64,000 bases of DNA, taken from NCBI GenBank assembly GCA_027494135.1, contig JAOSJK010000001.1, positions 62,001 through 126,000 of the forward strand. Reading direction: 5' to 3'. Below the pieces are notes generated by a model. The model made no database searches, was not told where the DNA came from, and saw nothing but the letters and a program-made list of their open reading frames with translations. The position numbers were made by a program, and so were the translations under genes. The stretch comes from Acidimicrobiia bacterium. Its GTDB lineage: Bacteria; Actinomycetota; Acidimicrobiia; IMCC26256; PALSA-610. This document shows, piece after piece, positions 40,347 to 50,055 of the stretch (position 1 is the first letter of the stretch; every line of letters begins with the position of its first letter).

Positions 40347-40859
40347 CTACCTGACGCGCCAGGCGGCCGCAGGCTCACGCTCCTCTCGCAGGAGACGCCC
40401 CACGGCGAGAAAGACCAGAGGGGCCAGCAGGGCGTCGTAGAGGGTCGCTCGCAGGATCACGTCGAGGGTCCTCCAGGAGGCGAGCACCTCCGAGCCGGTA
40501 ACGACCCCACCCGCGGCAAAGACGAGTCCACCCCCGAGCCCCGCAGCGGCGCCCAGGAGGGGCGCGACCCACCGCGGCGACCTCAGGAGGCCGGTCTGCA
40601 GGACGCCGAGCGCGTAGCCCGTGAGGGCACAGGAGATCGCCGTTAGACCCAGGGGGGTCTCCAGGAAGAGGTCGGTGCCGAGGCCGGCGACGAAGCCGAT
40701 CACGGCGGCGGTGTCGGGGCCTTCCATGTAGGCCACCGCGGCGGCCACCAGTAGGGCGAGGTCGGGCACCGTTCCGAAGACCCGCAGGCCGGGGAAGACC
40801 CCGCCCTGGAGCACGATCGTCGCCGAGACGAGAAGCGCGAGTCGCGTGCCGCGCCCCAC
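40347..40859 (-). CDS. mreD: Rod-shape-determining protein MreD
   Basis: A 170-residue membrane protein with about five helices (RLALLVSATIVLQGGVFPGL, PDLALLVAAAVAYMEGPDTA, FVAGLGTDLFLETPLGLTAI). It is poorly conserved in sequence but has the right size and position between mreC and PBP2. The GTG at 40859 follows the mreC stop with one intervening base. Confidence 0.88.
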   Translation of the reverse strand: MGRGTRLALLVSATIVLQGGVFPGLRVFGTVPDLALLVAAAVAYMEGPDTAAVIGFVAGLGTDLFLETPLGLTAISCALTGYALGVLQTGLLRSPRWVAPLLGAAAGLGGGLVFAAGGVVTGSEVLASWRTLDVILRATLYDALLAPLVFLAVGRLLREEREPAAAWRVR

Positions 40860-40860
40860 C

Positions 40861-41881
40861 TCAACCGCCTTCCGGAGCAGCCGCCGACGGTGTCCACCGC
40901 AGGACGCGCACGATCTCGAGTCGCGAGAAGTCGACGAACGGCCTCAAGATCACCCGGTGCAGCGTCGTCCCCGGGTTCGGACTCGACCGTGACGACCTCG
41001 CCCACCAGGAACCCCGGCGGGAAGACACTGCCCTCGAGCCCCGACGTGACCGCGTCGTCACCGACGACCACGTCGAAGCCCTCGTCTGCGATCACGGCGG
41101 TCGTCATCGTGGTCGTCGTGGCCGCCGGATCCGCCTCGGCAGCGGTTGTGGCGGTCGAGTCCGTCTCGAGGGGCACCGGGTTGCTGGTCGTGGTCGTGCT
41201 GATCGTGGTCGTGCTGGTCGCAGCGGGCGGCGGGGGTTCCCTTGATCGGTTCGACCAGATCGAGCACCAGAGTCGACCGGCCGGCTCGACCGTGGGCCTG
41301 GCCCGTGAGGCGCGGTCGCACCATGCGGACGCTCACGCCCGAGCGCGAGTCCGTCAGGAGGAGCACCTTCGCGCCACTCGACCAGACCTCGATGACGCGC
41401 CCGACGAGCCCCTCGGCGGCGACGACCGGCATCCCTCGCCGACACCGGCATCACTGCCCTTGTCGATGATGATCGTCGACTCGTAGTTCCCCGCGGGGCC
41501 GAGCACCACGTTCGCCGCAACCGCCTCGGAGTCCTCCGGGATCTCCAGCTCCAGGAGCTCCTTGTAGCGGCGGTTCTCCTGCAGCGCGGCGTCGCCACGG
41601 CGCGCCCTCGACTCCGCATCGGCCAGCTCCGCGCGCAGGCGGTCGTTGTCGCGCTTGAGGGAACCGGCCGAAGTCACGCCCTCGAACCAGTCGCCCACCG
41701 GGTCCGTCACGGCGTTCACGGCCTTCGCCACCGGCGAGACGACCTCGTGCGCGGCCCGGCCCACGGCCCCCAGCGGCCCGGAGTCACCACTGCGCTTGTC
41801 GAGCGTGATGAGTGTGATCGCGGTCAGGAGCAGCAGCACCAGCACGTAGCGGCGCCTGCCCCCGCGGCGATAGACGACCAT
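40861..41881 (-). CDS. mreC: Rod-shape-determining protein MreC with Thr-rich insert (three frameshifts)
   Basis: A scaffold of the elongation complex, about 339 residues after repair. An N-terminal membrane helix (YVLVLLLLTAITLITL) and coiled coil (SLKRDNDRLRAELADAESRA) are followed by the two beta-barrels (NVVLGPAGNYESTIIIDKGS; VTSGLEGSVFPPGFLVGEVV). It ends RPFVDFSRLEIVRVLRW. Breaks are at 41433-41435 (one short), 41232-41236 (one long) and 40969-40972 (one long). Between the barrels the repaired frame reads a roughly 50-residue Thr/Ala/Pro stretch (PPPAATSTTTISTTTTSNPV onward), unusual for MreC. Confidence 0.83.
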
Positions 41882-41905
41882 CCGCCCGGTCTACTACGAC
41901 CGACG

Positions 41906-42943
41906 CTACGAGTGCTGAGAGGAGATGAGCACCTGCTTCAGCGCGTCGAACTCCTCCAGGCATTGACCCGAGCCGTTCACGACCGAGTAGAGGGGGTTGT
42001 CGGCGATGTGGATCGGCATCCCCGTCTCGGAGTGCAGCCGCTCCTCGAGGCCGTGCAGCAGCGCTCCGCCACCGGTCACGACAATCCCCTTCCCCATGAT
42101 GTCGGCAGCCAGCTCGGGCGGGGTCTTGTCGAGTGTGACCTTCACCGCGTCGCAGATCGCGGCGACCGGCTCCTCGATCGCCTCACGTATCTCCATGGTC
42201 GACACGACGACGGTCTTCGGCAGACCGGTGACGAGGTCGCGCCCGCGGATCTCGGCGTAGAGCTCCTCCTCGAGGGGGTACGCGCTACCGAGCGCGATCT
42301 TGATCTCCTCGGACGTCCGCTCACCGAGCGCCAGCGAGTACTCCTTCTTGACATAGTGGACGATCGCCTCGTCGAGCTCGTCACCCGCGATGCGTATCGA
42401 CTCGCTCGCCACGATCCCGCCGAGCGAGATGACCGCGACCTCGGTCGTACCGCCCCCGATGTCGACGATCATGTTTCCCGCGGGTTCGTGAACCGGAAGC
42501 CCCGCGCCGATGGCCGCAGCCATCGGCTCCTCGATGATGTACGCAGGCTTGCGGGCACCGGCGTACTCCGCCGCCTCCTGGACGGCCCGCTGCTCGACCC
42601 CGGTGATCCCCGACGGCACGCAGATGACCATCCGCGGCTTCGCCCACCGGCGCTGGTGCACGCGCTGGATGAAGTACCTGAGCATCTTCTCGCAGACGTC
42701 GAAGTCGGCGATCACGCCGTCCTTGAGCGGCCGGATCGCCTGTATGTGCCCCGGAGTGCGACCGATCATCCGCTTCGCCTCGGTGCCGACCGCCAGCGGG
42801 CGGCCGTCGCGCGCGTTGACGGCGACCACGGAGGGCTCGTCGAGCACGACGCCGCGACCGCGCACGTAGACAAGGGTGTTCGCCGTTCCCAGATCGACCG
42901 CCATGTCGCGGCCCATCACGGACGAGTACCAGGGTTCGCTCAC
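41906..42943 (-). CDS. mreB: Rod-shape-determining actin MreB
   Basis: A bacterial actin of 345 residues. [20 protein letters not shown] holds phosphate 1, [20 protein letters not shown] holds phosphate 2, and [17 protein letters not shown] is the adenosine motif. GTG 42943 ([19 protein letters not shown]) is chosen because AAGGAGG lies 6 nt upstream. Longer in-frame readings to 43249 are unsupported. Confidence 0.95.
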   Translation of the reverse strand: MSEPWYSSVMGRDMAVDLGTANTLVYVRGRGVVLDEPSVVAVNARDGRPLAVGTEAKRMIGRTPGHIQAIRPLKDGVIADFDVCEKMLRYFIQRVHQRRWAKPRMVICVPSGITGVEQRAVQEAAEYAGARKPAYIIEEPMAAAIGAGLPVHEPAGNMIVDIGGGTTEVAVISLGGIVASESIRIAGDELDEAIVHYVKKEYSLALGERTSEEIKIALGSAYPLEEELYAEIRGRDLVTGLPKTVVVSTMEIREAIEEPVAAICDAVKVTLDKTPPELAADIMGKGIVVTGGGALLHGLEERLHSETGMPIHIADNPLYSVVNGSGQCLEEFDALKQVLISSQHS

Positions 42944-42949
42944 CGCGTG

Positions 42950-42961
42950 CCTCCTTGGAGG
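42950..42961 (-). promoter_or_regulatory. mreB ribosome-binding site inside a perfect palindrome
   Basis: CCTCCAAGGAGG on the minus strand contains the AGGAGG Shine-Dalgarno and its complement back to back, 6 nt before the GTG at 42943. As a hairpin its loop would be too tight, but two transcripts or a shifted pairing could mask the site. Confidence 0.55.
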
Positions 42962-42977
42962 CGAGCCGAGTCGTACA

Positions 42978-42983
42978 AGGCTA
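42978..42983 (-). promoter_or_regulatory. -10-like hexamer TAGCCT of mreB
   Basis: TAGCCT lies 34 nt upstream of the mreB start codon, leaving room for a short leader with the strong AAGGAGG site. Confidence 0.4.
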
Positions 42984-43106
42984 CGGTCACGGCCGCCATC
43001 GCGCCACCTTGGGCGCGGAGAGCCGGTCATGCCGCGTCCCTGGGCGACGCGGACACGTATTCGCCATTCACGATGGGTGACCGCTCCGCCGCGCCACGGG
43101 CGCGGC

Positions 43107-43520
43107 TCAAGCGAACCCGGGGAAGAAAAGTGCGATCTCGCGCGCCGCCGACTCCGGGCTGTCGCTCCCGTGGACGAGGTTCTCGCCCATCTCGATGGCC
43201 AGGTCGCCGCGGATGGTGCCAGGGGCGGCATCCCTCGGGTTCGTGGCACCCATCAGCGTCCTGACGACCTTCCAGGCCTCGGTTCCCTCGACGACCATGG
43301 CGACGAGCGGCCCGCGCGTGATGAACTCGACCAGCTCCCCGAAGAAGGGCTTGCCGTCGTGCTCTGCGTAGTGGCGCTTCGCCGTGTCGGAGTCGAGGTG
43401 CCGCAGTTCCAGCGCGACGATGCGGAGCTGCTTGCGCTCCAACCTCCCGACGATCTCACCGACGAGGCGGCGCTCGACGGCGTCGGGCTTGCAGAGCACG
43501 AGGGTCCTGTTGTCGCTCAT
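43107..43520 (-). CDS. ndk: Nucleoside diphosphate kinase
   Basis: Balances nucleoside triphosphates, 137 residues. [20 protein letters not shown] at the N-terminus, the P-loop-like [17 protein letters not shown] and the active-site histidine in [12 protein letters not shown] are all present. ATG 43520 has TAGCCT 9 nt upstream, embedded in an 18-bp palindrome. Confidence 0.96.
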   Translation of the reverse strand: MSDNRTLVLCKPDAVERRLVGEIVGRLERKQLRIVALELRHLDSDTAKRHYAEHDGKPFFGELVEFITRGPLVAMVVEGTEAWKVVRTLMGATNPRDAAPGTIRGDLAIEMGENLVHGSDSPESAAREIALFFPGFA

Positions 43521-43529
43521 GGGCGGTTC

Positions 43530-43547
43530 AGGCTACTCGGGTAGCCT
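43530..43547. promoter_or_regulatory. Palindrome overlapping the ndk -10 hexamer
   Basis: AGGCTAC-TCGG-GTAGCCT is a perfect 7-bp inverted repeat. Its left arm on the minus strand supplies the TAGCCT that ends 9 nt before the ndk ATG, so a bound repressor would block transcription. Confidence 0.5.
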
Positions 43548-43569
43548 TCCGACCCCCGAAACCGAGCCC

Positions 43570-43965
43570 TCAGTCGTAGTAGTCCTCGTCGGGGCGTTCA
43601 TCCTCGGGATCCGGCACGGCGATTATGAGGACGTGCAGCTCCCTGCCCTCTTCGGGAATTGCATCGTGCCTGGTCCCTGGTGGGATCACGACGAGATCAC
43701 CCTTGGCGATCGCCACGCGATCGTCGTCGAGCTCGATGTGCCCCTCGCCGTCGACCACGAAGTAGTACTCGGTGGTCCGGCGGTGCGAGTGCCTGCGCGC
43801 GTCTCGGATCCTCAGGTAGTGGAACCAGAGCGGTTCGCCCGGCACCGAGAGCGTGAGGTCGCGTCGGAAACCGCACGTAGACCGGAACTCGGTCTGGTCG
43901 GCGAGGTGCCGCACGCTCGCGCTCGCGCCGGCGGCTATGACCTCGACGCTCTCCGCCCTGGGCAT
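43570..43965 (-). CDS. Cupin-domain protein
   Basis: A 131-residue single-domain cupin. Motif 1 is HYLRIRDARRHSHRRTTEYYFVVDG-like with metal-ligand His and Glu; motif 2 is GDLVVIPPGTRHDAIPEEG. It ends in an acidic tail (DPEDERPDEDYYD). The ATG overlaps the stop of the DUF6807 gene (TGATG), so it belongs to the sugar cluster. It could be a sugar isomerase or binding protein; no substrate is shown. Confidence 0.8.
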   Translation of the reverse strand: MPRAESVEVIAAGASASVRHLADQTEFRSTCGFRRDLTLSVPGEPLWFHYLRIRDARRHSHRRTTEYYFVVDGEGHIELDDDRVAIAKGDLVVIPPGTRHDAIPEEGRELHVLIIAVPDPEDERPDEDYYD

Positions 43966-44876
43966 CAGGCCTCCTCTCCGACTACTGCGCTCTCCTCTAT
44001 GTAGCGCGCGTACTGACCGGCGACGTCGGCCTCCGCCGCGCCACCTTCGTGAACGAGGATCCGGTGACGGAGCCGCATGCTCTCCCCCGCGGCCAGGCTT
44101 CCGCCTCCCAGGAAATGGTGACCGGGGAACGGCGAGAGCGGTCCGTAGTCGCGTGCGAACCAGGTAGCCGGGTGGGGGTTCGCCGGATGGTCGAAGACCG
44201 CGATGCCCTCCGTGTAGGCCTTGTGCCACACGCCGCGACGATCCCCACAGCGATCGATCCAACCGGCCGGCTTCCCGAAGCACTCCTGCTCGCCGGAGCC
44301 TCCCTCTGAGTTCACCATCGTCCCACCACCGTTCGTGGTGAGCACCTCTGCGACGCGCAGGCCCGGCATCACCGACTCCTTGGTGTCGCCGAACTTCAGG
44401 TCGATGCGCGCGCTGTAGGTGCTGTCGAGATCGACCGTGTACCAGTGCTCATCCGCGTAGTGGGCCAGGAGTATGCGCCGCTCATCGATGAGCGTCACGC
44501 CGTCGGGATCGCGCCATTCGAGCGTCTCGTCGAATCCGAACCACGGGTCGTCGTCGACGATCTCGTCGAAGGCGACGTGCTCGACCCGCCCGTGATCCAT
44601 GTCTTCGCGTTCGAGCTCCAAGTAGAAGTCGACGCCGTTGACGTCGCCGTGCCCCCACCAGAGCCCGAGGTGATGGGCATGGTCCGGTGGGGCGCACTCC
44701 AGCATGTTGCGCCCCGACGGTCCGACGAGCGTCGAGAGGTACGGGCGCCGTGTCGCTCCGCGGACGTGGTACGCGAGCGTCACGCAGTCGGGTGAGAAGT
44801 CTGTGCCGCGGAGCATGAACCTGTGGTCGTCTACCAGGACCTCGGGCCCCGTGTTGGCCTGTTCGGATGCGATCAT
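43965..44876 (-). CDS. DUF6807 ('PmoA family') protein
   Basis: A 303-residue protein of the family annotated as PmoA-like after a misnamed member, with no link to methane oxidation. It has RPYLSTLVGPSGRNMLECAP, DHAHHLGLWWGHGDVNGVDF and GVWHKAYTEGIAVFDHPANP. The His-rich HAHHLGLWWGHG is the likely active or binding site. It is usually found with Gfo/Idh/MocA oxidoreductases in carbohydrate loci, as here (4-nt overlaps on both sides). Confidence 0.8.
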   Translation of the reverse strand: MIASEQANTGPEVLVDDHRFMLRGTDFSPDCVTLAYHVRGATRRPYLSTLVGPSGRNMLECAPPDHAHHLGLWWGHGDVNGVDFYLELEREDMDHGRVEHVAFDEIVDDDPWFGFDETLEWRDPDGVTLIDERRILLAHYADEHWYTVDLDSTYSARIDLKFGDTKESVMPGLRVAEVLTTNGGGTMVNSEGGSGEQECFGKPAGWIDRCGDRRGVWHKAYTEGIAVFDHPANPHPATWFARDYGPLSPFPGHHFLGGGSLAAGESMRLRHRILVHEGGAAEADVAGQYARYIEESAVVGEEA

Positions 44877-46005
44877 GGACGCGCTCCCATCTCGGAGATT
44901 GCAGTTGTGCCGTCACAGAGCTGCCGGTAGACGGCTGCGTAGCGGCCGGCGGCCTTGGCGACCTGAACCGGCTCGCCGCGCACGGCTGAGAGGTAGGCGG
45001 CGTTCGCGAACTCGATGACGCGGGTCGCCTCGGTCGCATCGCACGAGGACGGTCGTCCCTCGAGTGCGGCCGACGCGAAGTCGCGGTGCGAGTCGAGGAT
45101 CATGTCGAACCACTCGGACGGAGTCCTCAGCACGTCGATCGGCGCCCACTCGACGTCGAGCTCGGGGAACTCCTCTTTGCTGGAGTCGCTCAGGACCTGC
45201 GCCGGCGTCTCGAGGCGCGCCCGCCGGAGCTCGTAGCCCTCCGCGGCGATCGACCCGAGCTCGCCGTGCCACTCTATGCGATCTGCGCCCACAGGGTCGT
45301 TCAGCGATGCAACGACCACGCCGCGCGCTCCGGAGTCCCACTCGCAGAGAATGATGATCTCGTCCTCCACTTCCGCAACGTGGCGTGCGCGGAACGCGCG
45401 GGCGGTCACCCGCGCCGGCGAGCCCATCACCGCCAGATACGCGTCCACCTGGTGACACGCCTGGCTCAGCAGCACTCCACCGCCCGACATCTTCCAGGTG
45501 GATCTCCAGGGACTCGCCTCGAAGTAGCGCTGCGCGCGGAACCAGGTCGTCGCCGTCACGTCGGCGCGGAAGACCTGTCCGATCTCCCCCGCCTCGATTC
45601 CCCGCCGCGCCTCTGCGTAGCCGCGGTGGTACCGGTACTGGTGGCCCACATGCAGCACACGTCCCATCGCCGCTGCCTCGCTGCCCAGCGCCCAGCCCTC
45701 CTCGGCCGTGGGAACGAAGGGCTTCTCGCAGTAGACGTGCAGACCGGCAGCGAGGGCACCCCGAATCAGCGACGCGTGAGTCCCGGGGGCGTGGCGATCA
45801 CGACAGCGTCTACCGCGCCGGACGCGAAGAGGTCCTCGGCCCTCGGGAACGCGGCGACTCCGTGGTCGTCGGCGGCCTTGGTGAGGACCTCCTGGTCCAA
45901 GTCGCAGACGGCGGTGAGGGTCTCGTGGTCTACCGCGGGTACCGCGAAGAGGTGCGCCTGGCCGATCCCGTTCGCACCGATGACGCCGACTCGCAGGTCT
46001 CCCAT
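44873..46005 (-). CDS. Gfo/Idh/MocA family oxidoreductase (one frameshift)
   Basis: A predicted NAD(P)-dependent sugar dehydrogenase of about 377 residues. The Rossmann part is LRVGVIGANGIGQAHLFAVP, with VVIATPPGTHASLIRGALAA, HVYCEKPF (catalytic Lys) and VGHQYRYHRGYAEARRGIEA. At 45785-45789 a run of five G (plus strand) is one base short, splitting off the first 75 residues. It heads the three-gene cluster with DUF6807 and cupin. Confidence 0.83.
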
Positions 46006-46095
46006 GCCCAGCCCCTTCGAGACTCGCCGATCGCCATCAACCGGAGCGCGCGGACTGGCGAGCCTACGCCCCCGCACGCTCCACGCACCCGTGGA

Positions 46096-47411
46096 TCAGT
46101 GCTTCACAAGGAACGAGCGTGCAGCACCCACCGCGTAGAGCGATCCGGCGACGACGATCTGGCCGTCGTCCATCGTCCCCAGCATCGCCGCGGCAATCCC
46201 GTCGGCGACGGAGTCGACGACCTCGATCCGGTCCTCGGGAACGCCGAGATCCGCCGCAGCGCTCGCGATCCTCTCCGGATCCAGCGCACGCGGGCTCGGT
46301 GGCCTGCAGCAGATGATCAACGTCGCGTCGCCTGCACCGAGCGCCGTGAGCATCTCGCGCGGATCCTTCTCGCGAAGCAGCCCGACGACGAGCGTGAGCG
46401 GCCTGGGTGCGAACTCCTCGTCGAGTGCCGCGCGCAGAGCCTCCGCGCCGGCGACGTTGTGCGCCCCGTCGAGGAGCACCAGCGGGCTGCGACCGACCAC
46501 TTCCAGCCTCCCGGGAGAGCTCACCGAGGCGAAGGCCTCGGCCACGACTCCGGGATCGAGTGGCCGTCCGATGAACGCCTCCGCCGCGGCGAGCGCCACG
46601 GCCGCGTTGTCTCCCTGGTGTGCCCCGTGCAGCGGCAGGAATACTCCCGGATACTGCGCGCCCGGCGTGTAGAGGTCGACGACGCGACCGCCGTGCGCCA
46701 GGGTGCCGCCGCGCACGCCGAAGTCGACCCCTCGCCTGACCACGGATGCTGCACCACGGTCGAGGAATAGCGCCGCGACGTCGTCGTCCGTCTCGCCGAG
46801 AACCAATGCCGTGCCGGGCTTGATGATCCCCGCCTTCTCCGCCGCGATCTGATCGCGCGTCGGCCCCAGGTAGTCGACGTGGTCGATGCTCACGTTCGTC
46901 ACCACTGCGACGCGACCGTCCACGAGATTCGTCGCGTCCCAGGTGCCACCACCCCCACCTCCACCACTGCGGCTTCGACTGCCTCGTCGGCGAACCACCT
47001 GAGTGCCGCCGCTGTCACCACCTCGAAGTACGACGGCCGGCCCTCCATCGCCTGCTCGGCCGTTCGCACCGATGCGAGGAGGTCGTCGAAGACGTCGTCG
47101 GCCACGGCCTCGCCGCAGAGCTCCATCCGCTCGTTCACGCGCTCGAGGTGCGGGCTCGTGTACGAACCCGTCTTCAGGCCGAGGGCATCCAGCAGCGCGG
47201 CACACATCCGCGTCGCCGAGGTCTTGCCGTTCGTGCCGGTTACGTGAACCGCCGCGAGCTCACGCTGAGGTGAGCCCAGGAGCGTGAGGAGGCTGTCGAT
47301 GCGGTCGAGCGTCGGTGCCGATGACCGTCGATCCACGCTGGTCGGCACGCCGATACCGGTCTCGAGGTTGACGTGCGAGTCGAGCCAGGCGCGTGCATCG
47401 GGATCTTCCAC
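46096..47411 (-). CDS. folC: Folylpolyglutamate / dihydrofolate synthase (one frameshift)
   Basis: Adds glutamate to (dihydro)folates, about 438 residues. The P-loop VHVTGTNGKTSATRMCAALL is followed by TGSYTSPHLERVNERMEL, VSIDHVDYLGPTRDQIAAEK and LLDGAHNVAGAEALRAAL. At about 46944-46956 one base is missing in a G-rich run; repaired text is VVEVGVGGTWDATNLVDG. It lies 4 nt after valS, the usual valS-folC order. Confidence 0.9.
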
Positions 47412-47415
47412 CGTC

Positions 47416-49986
47416 TCAGGGTGCCTCGGTGTCCGGAGCGACGAGCTCGACCGTCACGGAGAGCTCCGTGTCGGCGACGCACTCGAGACTCAGGATCTTC
47501 CCCGCCGCGCAGACATCGCGCTCGGCCGCGGCAAGAGCGGCCAGCCTCTCCGCCGTGTCACGCACCAGCACTCGGGTCGCCGGAGTGGCGAGCGAGCGCT
47601 TCTGCGCCGACTTCTCCTTGCGTACTGCGCCGAGCACCTCTGAAGCGACCTCGTATACGAGCGGGTCGGCCTCCGGACCGGCGAGCGCGAGCTCCGATGC
47701 CTCCGGCCAGCGCGCGCGGTGGATCGAACCTTCGCGCCACCACGACCACGCCTCTTCGGTGACGAACGGAACGTGCGGCGCGAAGAGGCGAAGCAGCACC
47801 GAGAGCGCCGTGCGCAGTGTCACCGCAGCCGAGGTGAACCCGGCATCGCCGGCCCCCGCGTAGGCCCTGCTCTTGACCAGCTCCAGGTAGTCATCGCAGA
47901 AGTGCCAGAAGACGCGCTCCACGCGCTCCAACGCCCGCGCGTAGTCGTACGAGTCGAATGCCCGCGTCGCGTCGGTGACGAGATCGGACATCTCGCGAAG
48001 CACGGCGCGATCCAACGGGTGCGACACCAGACCGAGGTCGTCGCCGGCGTCGCCTGCGATGCCGAGCACGAACTTCGACGCGTTGAGGATCTTGATCGCT
48101 AGCTTGCGACCGATCTTGACCTGGGCCTCGTCGAATGCCGTGTCGGTGCCGGGTCGTCCACTGGCCGCCCAGTAGCGGACCGCGTCGGAGCCGTACCGCT
48201 CCAGAACGTCGATCGGCGTGACGACGTTGCCCTTCGACTTCGACATCTTCTTGCGATCGGGGTCGAGCACCCACCCAGAGATCGCGGCGTCGCTCCAAGG
48301 CAGCGAACCGTGCTCCTGGTGGGCGCGCACCACGGTGGAGAAGAGCCAGGTGCGGATGATGTCGTGAGCCTGCGGGCGGAGATCCATCGGGAAGACGCGA
48401 TCGAAGAGGTCCGGGTCGTCCACCCACCCGCCGGCTATCTGGGGCGTCAGCGAGGACGTAGCCCACGTGTCCATAACGTCGGGGTCCGCCGCGAAGCCAC
48501 CCGGTCGATCGCGTTGTGCTTCCTCGTAGCCGGCCGGCACGTCACTCGACGGGTCGACGGGCAGGTCGTCTTCGCTCGGCGTGATCGGCGCGTCGTATCC
48601 CGGGCTGCCGTCGGCGTCGAGCGGGTACCAGAGCGGGAAGGGAACCCCGAAGTACCGCTGCCTGCTGATCAGCCAGTCGCCGTTCAGCCCCTCCACCCAG
48701 GACTCGTAGCGCGAGCGCATGTACTCCGGATGCCAGGTGAGCTCGCGGCCGCGCGAGACGAGAGCAGCGCGCAGGTCGGCGTCGCGCCCGCCGTTCCGTA
48801 TGTACCACTGACGTGTCGTGACGATCTCGAGGGGACGATCGCCCTTCTCGTAGAACTTCACCGGGTGAGTGATCTGCGCCGGCTCACCGTCGAGCTCGCC
48901 GCTCGTCCTCAGCTGCTCCACCACCCGGGCCTGTGCCCGCTTGACGGTCAGGCCGGCGATCTCCTGGTACGCCTCCTGCCCCGCGGCTGTCTCCGACACC
49001 TCCTCGGGCGCCTCCGACCTCAGGCGGCCGTCGGGTTCGATGATCCCGCGCGTCGCCAGCTGCAGCTCGCGCCACCAGATGACGTCGGTGAGGTCGCCGA
49101 AGGTGCAGACCATCGCGATCCCGGAGCCCTTCTCGGGGTCCGCCAGGGCATGGGCGACCACAGGGACGCGTACGCCGTACAGAGGTGTCACGAGCTCGCC
49201 GCCGAAGAGAGACCGGTAGCGATCGTCGTCGGGGTGGGCGACCACGGCGACGCACGCGGCGAGGAGCTCCGGGCGGGTCGTCTCCACGATCACGTCGCCG
49301 GAGCCGTCTGCCCGATGGAACCGGAGCCGGTGGTAGGCGCCGCCCACCTCGCGGTCCTCGAGCTCCGCCTGGGCGACCGCCGTGCGGAAGTCGACGTCCC
49401 AGAGGGTCGGGGCCTCCGCCTGGTAGACCTCACCGCGCGTGATCTGACGGAGGAACGCTCTCTGCGCGGCCCGCCGGGCGCGGTCACTGATCGTCGTGTA
49501 GTTGTGGGTCCAGTCGACAGATAGTCCCAGTCTGCGAAAGAGCGCCTCGAATACCTGCTCGTCCTGAGCGGTCAGCTCCTCGCAGAGCTCCACGAAGTTG
49601 GGCCGGCTAACCGCGATCTGCACCTTGCCCGGCTTCTCGGGCGCGCGTAGCGTGGCGTCGTAATGCAGGTGCGGCTCGCACCTGACCCCGTAGTAGTTCT
49701 GGACTCGACGCTCGGTAGGAAGTCCGTTGTCGTCCCACCCCATCGGGTAGAAGACCTCTCGGCCACGCATCCGCTGGAAGCGGGCGATGGTGTCGGTGTG
49801 CGTGTACGAGAGCACGTGGCCCACATGGAGTGAACCGCTAACGGTCGGCGGAGGAGTGTCGATGGAGTAGACGTGCTCGCGCGGCTGCGATCGGTCGAAC
49901 CGGTAGGTGCCATCGGCATCCCACCGGGCCGACCAGCGATCCTCCAGCCCTTCGAGTCCGGGCTTCTCCGGTATGTGGGCCACCAT
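47416..49986 (-). CDS. valS: Valyl-tRNA synthetase
   Basis: Charges tRNA-Val, 856 residues. The HIGH motif is PTVSGSLHVGHVLSYTHTDT, the editing domain has VIVETTRPELLAACVAVVAH, and the KMSKS motif is DRKKMSKSKGNVVTP. The frame is intact. ATG 49986 has TAGACT 8 nt upstream. Confidence 0.96.
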   Translation of the reverse strand: MVAHIPEKPGLEGLEDRWSARWDADGTYRFDRSQPREHVYSIDTPPPTVSGSLHVGHVLSYTHTDTIARFQRMRGREVFYPMGWDDNGLPTERRVQNYYGVRCEPHLHYDATLRAPEKPGKVQIAVSRPNFVELCEELTAQDEQVFEALFRRLGLSVDWTHNYTTISDRARRAAQRAFLRQITRGEVYQAEAPTLWDVDFRTAVAQAELEDREVGGAYHRLRFHRADGSGDVIVETTRPELLAACVAVVAHPDDDRYRSLFGGELVTPLYGVRVPVVAHALADPEKGSGIAMVCTFGDLTDVIWWRELQLATRGIIEPDGRLRSEAPEEVSETAAGQEAYQEIAGLTVKRAQARVVEQLRTSGELDGEPAQITHPVKFYEKGDRPLEIVTTRQWYIRNGGRDADLRAALVSRGRELTWHPEYMRSRYESWVEGLNGDWLISRQRYFGVPFPLWYPLDADGSPGYDAPITPSEDDLPVDPSSDVPAGYEEAQRDRPGGFAADPDVMDTWATSSLTPQIAGGWVDDPDLFDRVFPMDLRPQAHDIIRTWLFSTVVRAHQEHGSLPWSDAAISGWVLDPDRKKMSKSKGNVVTPIDVLERYGSDAVRYWAASGRPGTDTAFDEAQVKIGRKLAIKILNASKFVLGIAGDAGDDLGLVSHPLDRAVLREMSDLVTDATRAFDSYDYARALERVERVFWHFCDDYLELVKSRAYAGAGDAGFTSAAVTLRTALSVLLRLFAPHVPFVTEEAWSWWREGSIHRARWPEASELALAGPEADPLVYEVASEVLGAVRKEKSAQKRSLATPATRVLVRDTAERLAALAAAERDVCAAGKILSLECVADTELSVTVELVAPDTEAP

Positions 49987-49994
49987 GGCCGGGG

Positions 49995-50000
49995 AGTCTA
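49995..50000 (-). promoter_or_regulatory. -10-like hexamer TAGACT of valS
   Basis: TAGACT ends 8 nt before the valS ATG at 49986, in the 69-nt divergent gap with the CAP protein gene. Confidence 0.5.
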
Positions 50001-50055
50001 GGAGCGACCCTCCCTGCGAACAGATCGAGACACCACCGATGAGGATGGACTACTA

